Assembly: GCA_024305405.1 (NCBI GenBank)
Contig: JAKNDB010000068.1
Location: forward strand, 11,269,501 to 11,333,500
From: Dirofilaria immitis
Lineage: Eukaryota; Nematoda; Chromadorea; Rhabditida; Onchocercidae
Direction: 5' to 3'
DNA length: 64,000 nt
The position numbers were made by a program, and so were the translations under genes. This document shows, one piece after another, positions 1 to 13,034 of this stretch. Numbering within the stretch: the first letter of the stretch is position 1; every line of letters starts with the position of its first letter. The notes under the pieces were generated by a model that saw only the letters and a list, made by a program, of their open reading frames with translations, made no database searches and was not told the origin of the DNA.

Positions 1-11
1 AATCCGCTTAC

Positions 12-449
12 TTTGATATCTTTTGAAATTGAAAGAGATCAACTTGCTGCCAATTGCTACCATCAAGTGCTAAAAGATTCCAATGACGACATGTTTGGGC
101 ACATCGACATAATGATGTTATATCCAAAAATGAAAAGATCCTGAAAATAAGCGATAAGTTAGAAAGCAATTGCTTTGACATTCTTTTAGAAATATTTTTA
201 AAGCAAATTTCTAAGGTTTTTTAAACGTAAAAACTAACAATGACAATCTAAAGAAAAACATTTCTTTTTTTCAACAAATTTTTAAAATAACTTTTTGAAC
301 AATTCCACAACATTAAATCAAATAAAAGAAAACTAATTAATTAGTGGCAAAAAGAAATATCCATACCTAAGAATGAGTTCTTTTGGTAGAACACGATTGA
401 TGAGCGGCTGATCGGACTGAGCTGGTAGCAAAGTCGTTATTAAGTACAT
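12..449 (-). CDS. F-box/leucine-rich-repeat protein, FBXL2/FBXL20 type (5' part, runs off left edge)
   Basis: Two exons are read on the minus strand. Exon 367-449 has acceptor TTTTTGTAG and donor GTATGG; exon 12-140 has acceptor TTTCAG and donor GTAAGC. Joined in phase they give LPKELILRIFSFLDITSLCR followed by CAQTCRHWNLLALDGSNWQQ and VDLFQFQ. This is the F-box and the start of the LRR region of FBXL2/FBXL20-type proteins, which are substrate receptors of SCF ubiquitin ligases; the F-box binds SKP1. The LRR repeats and C-terminus lie beyond position 1. The exon opens with an ATG directly after the acceptor, so that could be the start if the site takes a spliced leader; otherwise an upstream exon is needed (see 6910-6984). 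At 21-24 a run of four T (A on the coding strand) needs a fifth base to give the family's F-Q-[KR]-D-I; as written the frame slips. Family assignment is confident from the residue pattern; the start is not. Confidence 0.88.
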
Positions 450-2496
450 CTACAAAAATTCAAATCATTCATTCTAAGTGTAGCATTGAATGAATAAAGT
501 TCAAACAATTTAAATTTAAATTAATCTTTGCATAAATTCAGAAAATTAACAAATTTTTAAAATAAAATTAAAAAATATGCATAAATGAAACTTATTAAAT
601 TCATTAAGATTAGTTCAGAAGTGTCAAATTTAGCATTCTTTTATAATTAATAAAACTTTTAAATTTAAATATTAAGTCTAAGATTCCTCTTAAATTCTTT
701 TCCCATTTTTTCTTCTTAAAAAAGCCTAGATAGAAAAGGCTATGGATAGCTAATAATATCACTTATCGCAAAATTTTGAAGGAAAATTATCTTTTTAAGT
801 GTAACAAATTAACTCAATTTATAATCTGAATCGTAATCATAATAAGATCAAATATTCTCGTAATCATTATTCCATATCTTTTTCTTTCACAGTGATGATA
901 TCATTTGAATTGATTGTTTAAAAAATGTATTTAAAAATAACATTTGAAGGAATGGACTTCTTTTAAAGATGATTATATTAAGAATTATTTTATGAAATTT
1001 AAAGCTATAGAAAAATGATGGAGAATAGAGCAAAGAATATTGCGAATGACAACAAGTTTCAATAGGCTTTTTCTATCATTGCGATATCATTTAGCTAATA
1101 AAGTTTCAGGATTTAGGCAAGAAAAGGAAGTTCCTAAGGAATATGGATAAAGTGAAGTGACAATTGGCTTCATATGAAATCTAATTTGTTTCTTTTCAAC
1201 TCATAATGACATATCACTGAAGTGAGAGATATAAATAAAATTAAAAAATAAACAGGATTGAAAATCCTTTAAATGATTATATGCTTGAATTTTTGGCAAT
1301 ATAAAAGGAATCGTTTTTTTAATTCTCGTATTTTTGGAAACGGATTTTTCAACCGTATATACAATAATAGTTTTCATTATATTTTAAATTTGTAAAGAAT
1401 CAATTTCAGTTAGCATTTCAGTATTCTAGGAATAAAAAAAAATTGATAATTTGATATTTTTATCATTTCTAGTTTTCAATCAATCTTAGTAATCATTTAT
1501 ATGATAGAGTCTTGAAGTTTTTATTAAAATCTATTTCCTAATTTACTGAGATAATAAAATTTGTTAATTTTCACTTTTTGATATTTTAAAATTGAAAAGA
1601 TATCAAATAAATGTCAGCATGAAAATCCATTATCAATAAATATAATATATATTATATAAATAATGATAGTGAAATTTCTCAGTAAATCATTATGAAAGAA
1701 GAGAAAGAGGAAAAAGAAGAAGAAGAAGGAACAAGAAAAAGAAAGGAGTGATAAAATTTTGTTAGTTACATTTAACGTTGTCAATCAAACATACGCAAAG
1801 TTTTGCAACCTTATTAAAACTCTAAATGAGAATCTTTGCTTCTCTTTTTCCCATATTTCAAAAAGTCTTTAATTATAAAATCCGATAAAATGCTTGTAAA
1901 TTATATGTCAAATAAATAACATTGTAATCCATCTAATGCTATTACAAATTTTGCAATGCTATTATAATTAATATTATATTTTTAATCTAAAAGATAATCA
2001 ATTACAATTTATTAGATCATAAATAATATTACAATATCACACAAATTTATTTATTTATTAAAATAAAAACAAATTATAACAATAAAAAAATTTATAAAAA
2101 TAATAATTCAAATTTAGTTTAGAAAAAATTTTTAAAAAGCAAAAGGAAAATTTTGCAATTCAATTTCAAATATCATCTAATTTTTATTTATTGCTTGCAC
2201 TATTCCTATTTCATCCATCAAGAACTAATAAAAATAAAAGCAATTCTTAGACTATGATCATATAACAACAGCAGTGAAAAAGAAAGCTTCTTTTTGAAAA
2301 TGTTAAATCAAAAATTAAATCAGCCGCTATAAGTTATACAACATAAAAATAAAATTTTAAAGTTGAATGAAAGTTTTCAAGCAATTAACATCGAATAGGT
2401 TGCTTAAATTATGTTTTAAAATGAATAAATGCCAAAACTAACCAAAACTAGTTTTACTACATTTCCAGAATGTTTCCAAGATGTTAGCTAAGTTTA

Positions 2497-2501
2497 GAGA
2501 A

Positions 2502-2534
<33 letters not shown>
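2497..2534. repeat. (GA)n microsatellite
   Basis: An almost pure GA run with one or two interruptions at its 5' end. Simple repeat, no coding signal. Confidence 0.9.
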
Positions 2535-2539
<5 letters not shown>

Positions 2540-3178
2540 AAAAGGAAAAGAAGGAAATTGTAAAATTCATAAAAATAAATTTTTAATTAATTTAACTATC
2601 TATTCATTAATTTAAAGAGGATATAAATAGATAGATGAAAGAAGAAAATGAACATTATCAACATTAATCGATTAGTAATTTGTAAGTTTTATAGACAATT
2701 GCCCATTATTGTTGACATTATTTATTTTGTTAAAAGTTTCAAAGAGTATATTGTACATATTGTTTAAACAAACGGATTTTATGACGGTTACAATAGCAAA
2801 TGTGAAAAACTTTCTTCTTTCACCTCATCTTTTCCGATATATTTTTTTGTTGCTTCAAATAAAGTTGCAGCAATGTCTTGCAAAAATTTCCTCTAGTTCG
2901 TCAAAATTATAACTTCTAAAACTTGCATCTGCAACTGCAATTAATCTATAATCTTCTACCGTATTTGATCCATAAGTTATAATTGTATCTGTAAACCTGT
3001 TAATTGTATTCGATCTGCAATTTGCAGTTGTATTTAACCTTTAAATTGTAACTATAATTGATCATAGAACTTCAAAAGAAACAATAATAATTAAAAACTG
3101 GATTTAAAAGAAAAAATTAACTTATGGAGCATTACACTGTTTGAAATAAATGAATATCTGTTATAATAATTTCTATTA

Positions 3179-3351
3179 GATATTAGATCATTTTAGATTA
3201 GTTGATCTATTTTTAAAGTATCATTGATTTTGTTCACTGTTAAGATAATCTGATGAATAAAAGAAAAATCACATATGTATAAGATATTTTGCAAATATAT
3301 AAAAATAATGATTTTAAAAATAGATCAACTAATCCAAAATGATCTAATATC
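3179..3351. mobile_element. Foldback / MITE-like element with 39-bp inverted ends
   Basis: Positions 3179-3217 and 3313-3351 are inverted copies of each other, matching at 38 of 39 bases. With small gaps the similarity continues inward to about 3231 and 3301. The interior of about 95 bases has no ORF. The size (173 bp) and long terminal inverted repeats fit a miniature non-autonomous DNA element. I see no clear target-site duplication, so mobility is inferred from structure only. Confidence 0.6.
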
Positions 3352-5724
3352 ATCGTGCTTTTAATTATTTCATTGATGCATTGTATTAGGAATAGAGAGG
3401 AAAGAAGCAGGCAAGTATAAAGTTTAAGAATTATCGCAACATATATAATGAAATCTTTACACTATCATTCAAAAATCAATCCTAAACATTTGCAAATATT
3501 TCTAAGAATTCTAGTAAAAAATTCATCCAAAAGTTTTGCGTAAAAATTTCAAATGATACAACTGAGATTGATCGATTTATGAATTGGTACAATTTGGTAA
3601 ACAATAATATTAGTACTAAAGATAAGCATAGTTAAAAGTGATAAGTCAAAAAAAGAAAAACAGGCTTTAAAATATTTGAATGATTTGTTGCAATTATTCG
3701 ATAGACTAAAAATTAGCAAAAGAAATGAATGACTGAGATAGCCAGGCATGGTGTTACACAATTATTATCAGTAATATATATATATATCAGCAGGCACACA
3801 ATGCACAATGAACAAACAACTATATGAAAGTGCTGATAACAGAATCTATTTGTTAAATCTAAAAGTTAAAGTTCAAATTTTAAACTTTTTTGAGAAAGCT
3901 AAACATCAAATGTTAAGCGTAAATAAGTGCAAAGGTACTTGCAACAAAAAGTTAATATTCTATGATTTTCATTTGAACTTGTTTGTCTTTTTACTTGTCT
4001 TTTTTCATCTAAATCTTAACTGATATCATACTATTATTATCATTAGATAATCATATAATTTTATCAATATCGCTACTATAAACTACAATCTACTAAGCTT
4101 ATCATTCTAGGTCTAGAATTCTTTAAGAGGTCAATACGACTGCATGGCAAATAATACTTTAATAAGACTATTAAATTTTCAACAATTTTTTCAATTTGAA
4201 CATCATGCCTTAGCTTTCTCGAATGAATAATCTATGTATGTATCAGTAACATCGAGACTGTCATATTACTGTCAAAGTGCATCATATTATCATTATTTTG
4301 TTAATCAAACATTAAAAAAGCAAATTTCTTGTTAGAATTTGACAATTTTTAAGACAAAATAAAATTTGAAATTAGAGTTTTAACGAATTTTAAACAAATT
4401 CATTTTAAAAAAGTTAAAAATTAACGATAAGCTGAGATAATCTGAAAAGAATTAACCATAAATATATACTAATTTATAATATATAAGGGCAAGAAAATGT
4501 AGGAATTATTTAAATATATTATAATGCTAAAAATTTCTTTAAGAAATTTCGAAAAATGAAAGATTTAAGGAAAAAGAACTATTCATAAGCATATATAAGT
4601 TAGTATTTTTCATATTTTTCTTGAAAAAATTGCATAATTTGAAATAGTAAGTTTCATAAAGGAAAAACAAAATATAAGAAAATATAATACGAAATGAAAA
4701 GAGAAAAAATACGAAAAGAAAATCAAAATACTCTTCGACTATTATCTATTAAAAAATAATGATAATCATGAGAGTGAGTTTTATTTCTAATTAATTAAAT
4801 AAGTTGTTGTTTAATTGTTGAAACAATAATAAATAAACATGCATCATCAATTATTAGATTTGCTTTATTAGTTTCTTGGAACAAATATTTAAAATTTCAA
4901 ATAATCCTAATAGCTTTAAAATACTTCGGATGATAGAGTAAGATTCATAAATTATCTATCATATATGCATAGCAAATGGTAATCGATAAAATCATTACCA
5001 GTAGTTGTTCAGAATAGATGCTTAAAATTATGAGCTATTTTTATCATATTTTTATAATATTTTTTAGATGAATGAAAAATAATTATAAATATATACGTAG
5101 AGAAATAGATAAGTTAAATAAGCCAATTTATGAATCAAATAAAGAAAATGAAAATAGGTCAAGTAAACAGGAAGACAATGGATAGACACATGATGTGCGT
5201 GATTTATTGGTTTTAATTTCAAACATATCATTAGATATTATTGTCAAACCAGCATACAAACAGCAAGGGGCTAAAATTGAAACAGATGTTACCGTAGCCA
5301 AGTATCAAAAATCCTCAAGGTTATTTATATGAGCCAATAAATAAAGCGGTCATTTTGCTATCACAGATGGTCATATTTTTGATTTGTTTCTCACTTCATT
5401 TATTTATCAAATATTTTTAAATTTTATTAAAATTATAGAAAACGATTTATGAAGGAAGAAATGGATTAATTTATATTTACATCTATTTATACTAATCATT
5501 ATTACGATATTAACAGCTGATCTGAATTAATACCTTACTGGTATACTAGTAATTGACAACTTGTCGGTACATAGAGACTAGTACATAAATCATTTGCTAC
5601 TTGTATGCTAATCTAGAATTTGAGAAATGATAAATTAAATACTGGATAATTAGATAAATTGGACAAGATAAATTGAACTACAACAGAATAAGATAAAACA
5701 AATAAAGGATGAAGAAATTATGAA

Positions 5725-5744
5725 ATATATATATATATATATAT
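5725..5744. repeat. (AT)n microsatellite
   Basis: Ten AT units followed by GTGTG. Short ORFs over it contain YIYI strings and are repeat artefacts. Confidence 0.9.
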
Positions 5745-5855
5745 GTGTGGGAGAACAAACGATCCGATATGAGTAGTAAGCGGTACAATGGTGAGAATTT
5801 TTAAAGCATTGATAGAAAATATGGAAATTTGATAGATATTTTTGTAATTGATTAT

Positions 5856-5968
5856 ATCTACGACCATACCACGTTGAAAGCACGACATCTCGTCCGATCT
5901 GTTAAGCAACGTTGGGCCTGGTTAGTACTTGGATCGGAGACGGCCTGGGAATCCCAGGTGTTGTAGAC
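5856..5968 (+). pseudogene. 5S rRNA pseudogene (orphan, 5-base internal deletion)
   Basis: The stretch reads as nematode 5S rRNA from end to end: CTACGACCATACCACGTTGA near the start, then CACGACATCTCGTCCGATCT, GGTTAGTACTTGGATCGGAG, and a 3' end (GGTGTTGTAGAC) able to pair with the 5' end. Known 5S genes have about five more bases (GCAAG or TCAAG) between GATCTG and TTAAGCAACG; here they are missing, which removes part of the helix III/loop region. The first base of the terminal stem is A instead of G. No T-run pol III terminator follows directly. It is a single copy, not in the tandem array seen for real 5S genes. The 3' internal-promoter region is intact, so transcription is not excluded, but a functional rRNA is unlikely. 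Confidence 0.85.
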
Positions 5969-6909
5969 AAAGAAATTAGAATATTACATTAAAAAAATTT
6001 CAAAAAACAAAAATATAGCATATTAATAATAAATTTAAAAAAATCACAGCAAAGAGAAGAAACATAATATATCGTAAAAGAATAAATGAATTAATTATCG
6101 ATCCTTTTCAATTCTTTCCATAAAAGCTGCAACATCTGGAAGAAAGGATGGATGACATGGCAAAAAGAATTGATAAAACTCGCATAAATACATAAATTTG
6201 CTACGCACTTGAATTAAAGATGATAGAAAAAATCGGAAACTTGAATAGAGGAAGAAAATTCAAATTTAATAAAACACAATGAATTGCTCTAAAATATTTT
6301 TTTTATATTGAACAAACAAAACATATAGAAGTATTATTATATGATTCTGAATGAGAGGTCATTCAAAATTCTCATAACAAATACCAAAATTCCTCAACGA
6401 GGGATGAGATATCTAAATTTTATCAAAAATTAAGATCGCATAATGCTTCTTCAATATACGTGTGTTTCATATCATTCTATATTAAAAATGATATCTTAGA
6501 ATAATGAGAAAAGTTCAATTTATTGATCAGTGAAATGTTGAAAAAGTTCAAATCTTTTAATTAATGCAATATTGAGAAAAGTTCAAATTTTTTAATCAGT
6601 AAAATACTAAGAAAAAATTCAAACCTTTCGACGAGTTAACTTAGGTTACGGCAAAGATTGAAATAAAAGTATCAATCAAAAAAAGAAGGTTTAAAACATT
6701 GAATCATATATGCTGACATTCATATTCAAAATCATAAAATTAACTACTTCATTTTGTATTATTAATTCCAAAATTTTAAGACGAACAAAAAAGGATTAAT
6801 TATCCATTGATTTTTATTAATATAATCCATTTTAGGAAATAATTGATGTGAACAAATAATTATGACGGGCTGATACTGATATGATAATGGAAGAAGGAAT
6901 GATACATAC

Positions 6910-6984
6910 CCTGTATTGTCCTCTGGAACCATCGATCAGACTCACCAATTTATCACGATATTTGTAAAGTTTATAAGCTAACAT
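6910..6984 (-). CDS. Candidate 5' coding exon, possibly of the F-box gene
   Basis: The open frame on the minus strand ends ...SLIDGSRGQYR at a good donor (GTATGT, complement of 6904-6909). The first in-frame ATG is at 6984, giving 25 codons beginning MLAYKLYKYRDKLVSL. The frame stays open upstream without an ATG to about 7087, with a non-repetitive, coding-like composition (IGQVDELKVVPETVCPKRSV). It ends in phase 0 and the F-box exon at 367-449 starts in phase 0, so they could be joined across an intron of about 6.5 kb. I do not recognise the peptide. It could equally belong to another transcript. Confidence 0.35.
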
Positions 6985-7369
6985 AACACTTCTCTTCGGG
7001 CATACTGTTTCAGGTACTACCTTTAATTCGTCCACTTGTCCTATCACTGCTATCGTTGATAGGCTTGTATTATCATCCGATAATTCTTTTGATTTCGCGG
7101 GTAATCAGAATCAAATATACGGCCGATTCGTAGCGATTGTAAAGTACAAGCCATTTGTCAAATTTTGGTGGACAGTTTAAAATGATGAAGGAAAAAGAGG
7201 GGAAGAGAGAGAGAAAGAGAGGGAGAAAGAAATACTAGTTGAGAGGTTGTTTTTTCGAAGCATTTTCAATGAAATAACCGAAAATAGATGCAGAATTACA
7301 GTGGGAAATATTGCTGTTTGCTTCCCACTTATCAGTAATATGATTGTTAGTTTGAAATTATGCCAGTAA

Positions 7370-7371
<2 letters not shown>

Positions 7372-7413
<42 letters not shown>
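7372..7413. repeat. (TA)n microsatellite
   Basis: About 21 TA units, pure. Confidence 0.95.
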
Positions 7414-7416
<3 letters not shown>

Positions 7417-8211
7417 AGAAATTGATAAAATTTTCAAAGAGTAGCAAAAGAAGTGAGAATAAGTAATGTTGAAATTTCTGGAATATATCGTAGTTCATTG
7501 ATAATTCACGATATCAAAGCCTGGAAGAGAGAGAACTAAATAGTAAATATGGAAATGATTGATTTAGATATTAGCTATGCAATATTTGTTTCGAATGTTA
7601 AATACAGCATTGCTGCTTTTCTACACTCGTAACTAAGTAACAGGATGAATATGTTAGCATACACATTCATATAATTTCTAATCCTATCGCAACCTATTGA
7701 TAATGTTTCCTGAGGAAAGATTAATAGAAGGCAGGTAGATAGATATCATTCAATAAATAAAATTCTAACGTAGCAAAAAAGATAAAAGATAGGTTAATAC
7801 ATAATAAGCTTGATGATAAATATAATACGAGAATGTTCGTTGGATAGATAAATGATTGGAAGGATTGTTTTAGCAGATGTGAAATGAAATGAAAAGGCTG
7901 AAATAACTGACAGGTGGAATGAAATGAAGAAAGTGTAGATGGGAAGGAAGGTTAATAATCGGAGAAGAGGTACAATGAGGATGACAAAATAGAAATAACA
8001 ATATAGAAAGGTTGAAGTGAACTCAAAACTAAACCCATTGGAACCCATCATGGGTAACGATTGAAATGAAAGAACGAGGACTTTGAGTAACCTGTTGTAT
8101 ATTTAATATGAAAAAGGTCAAAAATTTTTCGAAGAAATATGCCTACTAGACATACTTCATTATTTATGCTAATTATGAAATAAGTGGAAGACGAAATAAT
8201 AAAGATGAGAA

Positions 8212-8212
8212 C

Positions 8213-8300
<88 letters not shown>

Positions 8301-8301
8301 T
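8212..8301. repeat. (AAT)n microsatellite, about 30 units
   Basis: A pure trinucleotide array. Its length makes it likely to vary in number between individuals. Confidence 0.95.
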
Positions 8302-10494
8302 ATTATGATCTTTCAATCTATCAAGATTGAAAGTTTATCTCATAAAGTTTCTCGATCTCTCTAATCTTTGTTATCGTTAGAAATAATATCTTCTTCCATA
8401 ATTATATGTCTGCGGTTTTGAATAAATTTCACCATGAATTTCTAACGAGAAAATTGCTTATCTTTTTCTTTTTCTCAATTTTTATTAGTACTATATGTCT
8501 GCTATAAACAAATATCTCGATGTAATATCGCGGGAATAAATTTGATAAATTCTAAAATAAATCGAATATTTTTATAAGACAGAAAAAAATTTCATAAATA
8601 AGTAAGTATAAAAAAGGTATTTGGATGTGGATAATTGCATGAAAATTTTATGTTTTTGCAATTTTATTTTTCTTCTTCTTTGCTTTGTAAAAAGAAAAAG
8701 CAAAAATGATTTATAGCTTATTTTTAACTTTTTCAATAAGCAAAATATTCCTAACATATCATCCAAAAATCTTTCCTCAGTTTCTTTTTCTTGCTGTTTT
8801 ATAAAAAAAAGAAAAAAAAAGGAAAGAAAACTTGATTAGAGATCTGAATTAGACACAACTTTTTGAATTATCAAATTCATCAGAAGGATTACCAGATATG
8901 GACATATATAGAGACAGATAATTTGGAAACAAAAAAGTAGAATAGAGGACAGGAAAAGAGAGAGAATGTAATAAGAGAAGGAAAAAATTATTGGGATAAT
9001 GCCTAAATTAGGGCAATATACATCAAATATAAATCGATTTTTCAAAAAATTTTTTTAAAAAAACGAGAAAACAATTATATTTTTGTAGCAATATGTATAT
9101 GAAATTACATAACAAATATATATTAAATATCAATGAAAAAAAAATAATATATCTATCTATGCGACAATTCTAACCAATTCTTTTATCTCTTTCATATCAC
9201 ATTTTCATTACAAACAGAAAAAAAGGGAAAAAAAATAATTGAAATGACCAAAATAGACACGAACAATTAAGGGAATACAATCGACATTTAGCCATTCAGT
9301 TCAAAATGCAAATGTGAAATTTCATAGGGAAAGAAAAAGATACAAAAATATTTTAAAATTTTTTTTCTGGAACATATTCATATGAAGAAAGATAGAGACG
9401 AAAAGAGGGGATGATGATCAAGTATGATGATACTCCTTTAGGGATGGCAATAAGGCTATAATAAAATCTTGTCATTTTACTATTATGTTCTTTTCATTTC
9501 ATTTTCCTTCTCTTTAAAATAAAATTAAAAATTCTAGTTTCGATAGCGAGTAATAGTTCTTTTTTTTCTTTTTAAAATTTTTTTCTAAAATGAAATTTAT
9601 GATTTTTTATTTTTATTGAAATGGAAATATAATAATAGAAATGAAAGAGAGTAATTAATTTTACTCAGTTATTACTTGCTCCTCTTTTAATGAATGAGAT
9701 CGCATGTATTCGTGCATGCATGTATGCATGCAATTATGAATGCATTCAATATGATGTGATTCGTTCACTTTAAGATGGCAATAATAATATTTCAACGATG
9801 TCGGATGTATGATAAATTTATAACCACTTAACATCACCTGCTGCCATCATTAATGAATTCAACGATAGCAATGGCAATACCATCTAATTGCATCCATTTA
9901 CCTTTATATGACAGATATTATGAAGCGCATTAAATCAATTAATAATGCATTCTTTTATTCCTACCTTTCTATAATATCTCAAAATGCTAGAGATATTATA
10001 AGCTTAGAACTATTACAAGAGTGATAAATTCAATTTATATAATTCATAAGAAAAAAAGTGAATAATTATAACAAGAAATTCGGGATTCATTATAAGGTCA
10101 GCTATATTACAAATTCATTGTTAGGTAAGGAAATTGGAATATCCAGGGAATAGCTGGAATATTTTACCAGGTAGGCTAAACAAAATTCCACTAAAGATCT
10201 TAGTCTTTCAAATTCTCGGTATGCTATGAGATAATGTCGAGATATTTGACAGTTATTCTTATCAGTAGAGAAATTTGCATAAAAAGTACGAAAATCGGAA
10301 GTAATATATTAGTTGCAATCTTTTAAAATGATTTTTTTCTCTAATTCGCTTAATATTTTCCATTTATCAGTGTTGCAGATAATGCTCTATATATGATAGG
10401 CATGTAACAAGTTGATTTTTCAGTTATTTGTATATATCATCGCCACTTTATTAAGATAATCTTTCAAATCTATTTTAATCTTTCAGATTTTCAT

Positions 10495-10537
10495 TATTTT
10501 CTCAATATCATATTATCAATATGATATTGAGAAAATA
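10495..10537. repeat. Perfect 20-bp hairpin with 3-base loop
   Basis: Positions 10495-10514 are the exact reverse complement of 10518-10537, with loop ATC. The arm reads TATTTTCTCAATATCATATT. No T-run or adjacent gene suggests a terminator role. Confidence 0.9.
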
Positions 10538-10744
10538 TTTTGAGCATATAAGAGGACAGAACTGATGGCAACTTGTGCCAGTCGCTGTTGACATTTGCTT
10601 AAATCGCTAGTCCTAAATACATACAAATATACATAGAAATAATTTAAAAAGGAATAATTAGAAATGACAGAAGGATATTTAATGCGTTCCGTTCTTTCAT
10701 ACAAATTGTTTTTGCTTCTTTTTAAATTGAGACAAAGGAAGATT

Positions 10745-10835
10745 CCGAAATAATCGAAATTGAGAGAGAAAGATAGAGGGAAAGAGGGGAAGAGTGAGAG
10801 AGAGAGAAAGAGGGAGAGAGAGGGAGAGGAAAGAA
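10745..10835. repeat. Imperfect GA-rich microsatellite
   Basis: Purine-only tract of GA/GGGA/GAAA units interrupted by a few other bases. Confidence 0.85.
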
Positions 10836-12892
10836 TGAAAAAAAGATAATCAAATTTTAGGATGGCATATTAATTGGCATACTTTGAGTGAATAACTGAT
10901 TTGACAAAATCATTCTGTATCAGCCAAGATGATTTCTTCATTAAAAAAATATTTTTCGCTCTCAATTTATATCAAATTTATTCCATGAAACATTTTTATC
11001 GGATTATTCTTTTTAGTTTAGGCTATTAAATAAAGAACTGAGCATATTTCATCGTTAGTACGCTATGGAATGATAAATTGATATCTTTTTATTTGAAACT
11101 TTTATATTTGACGATTTATTTCATTTATTATTAAAATAATAAAAAACTTATTGTTTTTAAATACATTCAAATTTGATTAAAGTTTATTAAAATTCTCCTA
11201 TCATAAGCTTTGTCTAAAAATTGTTAAATGATTAAATGAGGGTAATATTATAAAAATAAGAAGAATAATTATCAGGCATTCTTGAATTTTAGAAAATTTA
11301 TAATCTATTTCAACATAAAAGAAATTCCAAACTGTCGTATTAATTCCATAATTCCACATATATTTATGAAATTTTAATAACCGTCATATTTGTAAAATAT
11401 TTAAATCATCAATTAAATCAACGTTTTAATCACTTTAAATTACAAAAAATTGATTTATATTTAAAATAATTATAGCAGTAAAAATGATTTATCACAAAAT
11501 GCATTCATTATAAAATTTGAAATAAGAAGAATTATAAACTATTACTGGTTGTGATTGCTGGATGGTAAATGCTAATCATTAATCGGCAAATAATGATAAG
11601 TCCTCATCAAACTGCAGTGGAAATATAGTATGGAATCCATCGGATAATTTACTTAAACTGATTTCTGTTTCCCATTTTTGATTCTTTGAAATTTAATTTT
11701 TAAAGCTAACTGAAAGTGAAATATTTAAGGATTAGAAAAAGAAATCGATGAATTCACCTTTTTGATAATAATTAATATCTGATAATTGTAACTGATCTTA
11801 TCTAGCTGAAACTAATGAAAAATTAAATTTTTGGAATGATCTAGATGTATAGAATACCAAGATTCAAATTTATTTTCTTCTTTTGTTGATATAGTCTATA
11901 GGTATCGAAATGTTAAAATATTGATTAAAAATGCTCAGAATGTTTAAATGCTATTACAATAATCAAAATGCTTGAAATAGTAAAACTAAAATTTTTGCAA
12001 AATAACAGAAATAATTGAAATGTTATTATCTCTAGCTGTTTTAATAATATAAAATACTTGGAAATGTTAAATCGCTGTTGTATAATTGTTGTATAATAAA
12101 ATTCTAAAATATTAAAATGCTCTTGTCGTACTGAAATTTCCAAAGTTTATAGTTGTGCAGGAATGATCGATCTGTATGCTTATCATTTCTTCAAATGTTA
12201 ATAGAAAGAATAAGGTCTCTAAGATGTCTAAGATCTCAGTGTTTGTTTAAATGTATCAATTTCAAAATTTGTAGGAGTAATTGAAAGAATAAAATGAATT
12301 ATTCTTAGGATTCTAATCAAAACATTACTTACGTCAAATTAGCGCTAATTTAACGATTCAAATTGGAATCAATGAGTACGCGATTCAAATAGAGCTCAGA
12401 TGTGAGTTATGATAAACAAATAATGCACATTCTCCTCCGTTAAATTTTCATTTTTCTTTTTCCGCCAATTCATCCAAAACTGGTTCAAACAACAATAATT
12501 AAAATTTAGCCGCCAAAAGATTAGAAATTTAAAAATTGAAATTCAATGAAGGAGCAATAGCACGCACTATTATTATTTGCTTTGAGGATATGACGCAGTA
12601 AAAAGAAGAAAAGTGAAAGAGACTTTATCCGACATGGATGACCTTCAAATAAATTAAGGAAAAAAATGATAAGAAAAATAGGAAGGAATCATTTTTGTTT
12701 TTTGGTTCAAAAGAGAAAGATAGTTTTCACATGTGATGAATTTTTATGAATTAAATCAATAAAGTAATAGAATAGGAAACTTTTAGTTATTTTCAAAATG
12801 AAATATATCCATACAATTTATCATGGGAAATGATTTCCTGCTTGATAGTATCCGCAGAATTAAGAAATCGCAACAGAATTATAGAATATATG

Positions 12893-12960
12893 CTATCATG
12901 ATAAGTGTAATATGAGAACAGCAAATCTATCATGATAAGTGTAATATGAGAACAGCAAAT
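12893..12960. repeat. Exact 34-base tandem duplication
   Basis: 12893-12926 and 12927-12960 are identical, starting CTATCATGATAAGTGTAATA. A recent duplication or an assembly duplication; no coding content. Confidence 0.9.
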
Positions 12961-13034
12961 CTTTCTATTGCGATGGATAATATGGAAGTTACAATCTGCT
13001 AAGCAGTACTGATGAAGAAATAAAAGACAAAGAA

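Larger units (their letters stand above)
450..6909. other. Gene-poor stretch upstream of the F-box gene
   Basis: AT-rich, low-complexity DNA with no coding exon I can support. It may be a long first intron if the exon at 6910-6984 belongs to the F-box gene, otherwise intergenic. It holds a GA microsatellite, a foldback repeat at 3179-3351, a TA run and a degenerate 5S rRNA copy, each listed separately. Short ORFs here are AT-rich and lack splice signals or recognisable residues. Confidence 0.6.
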
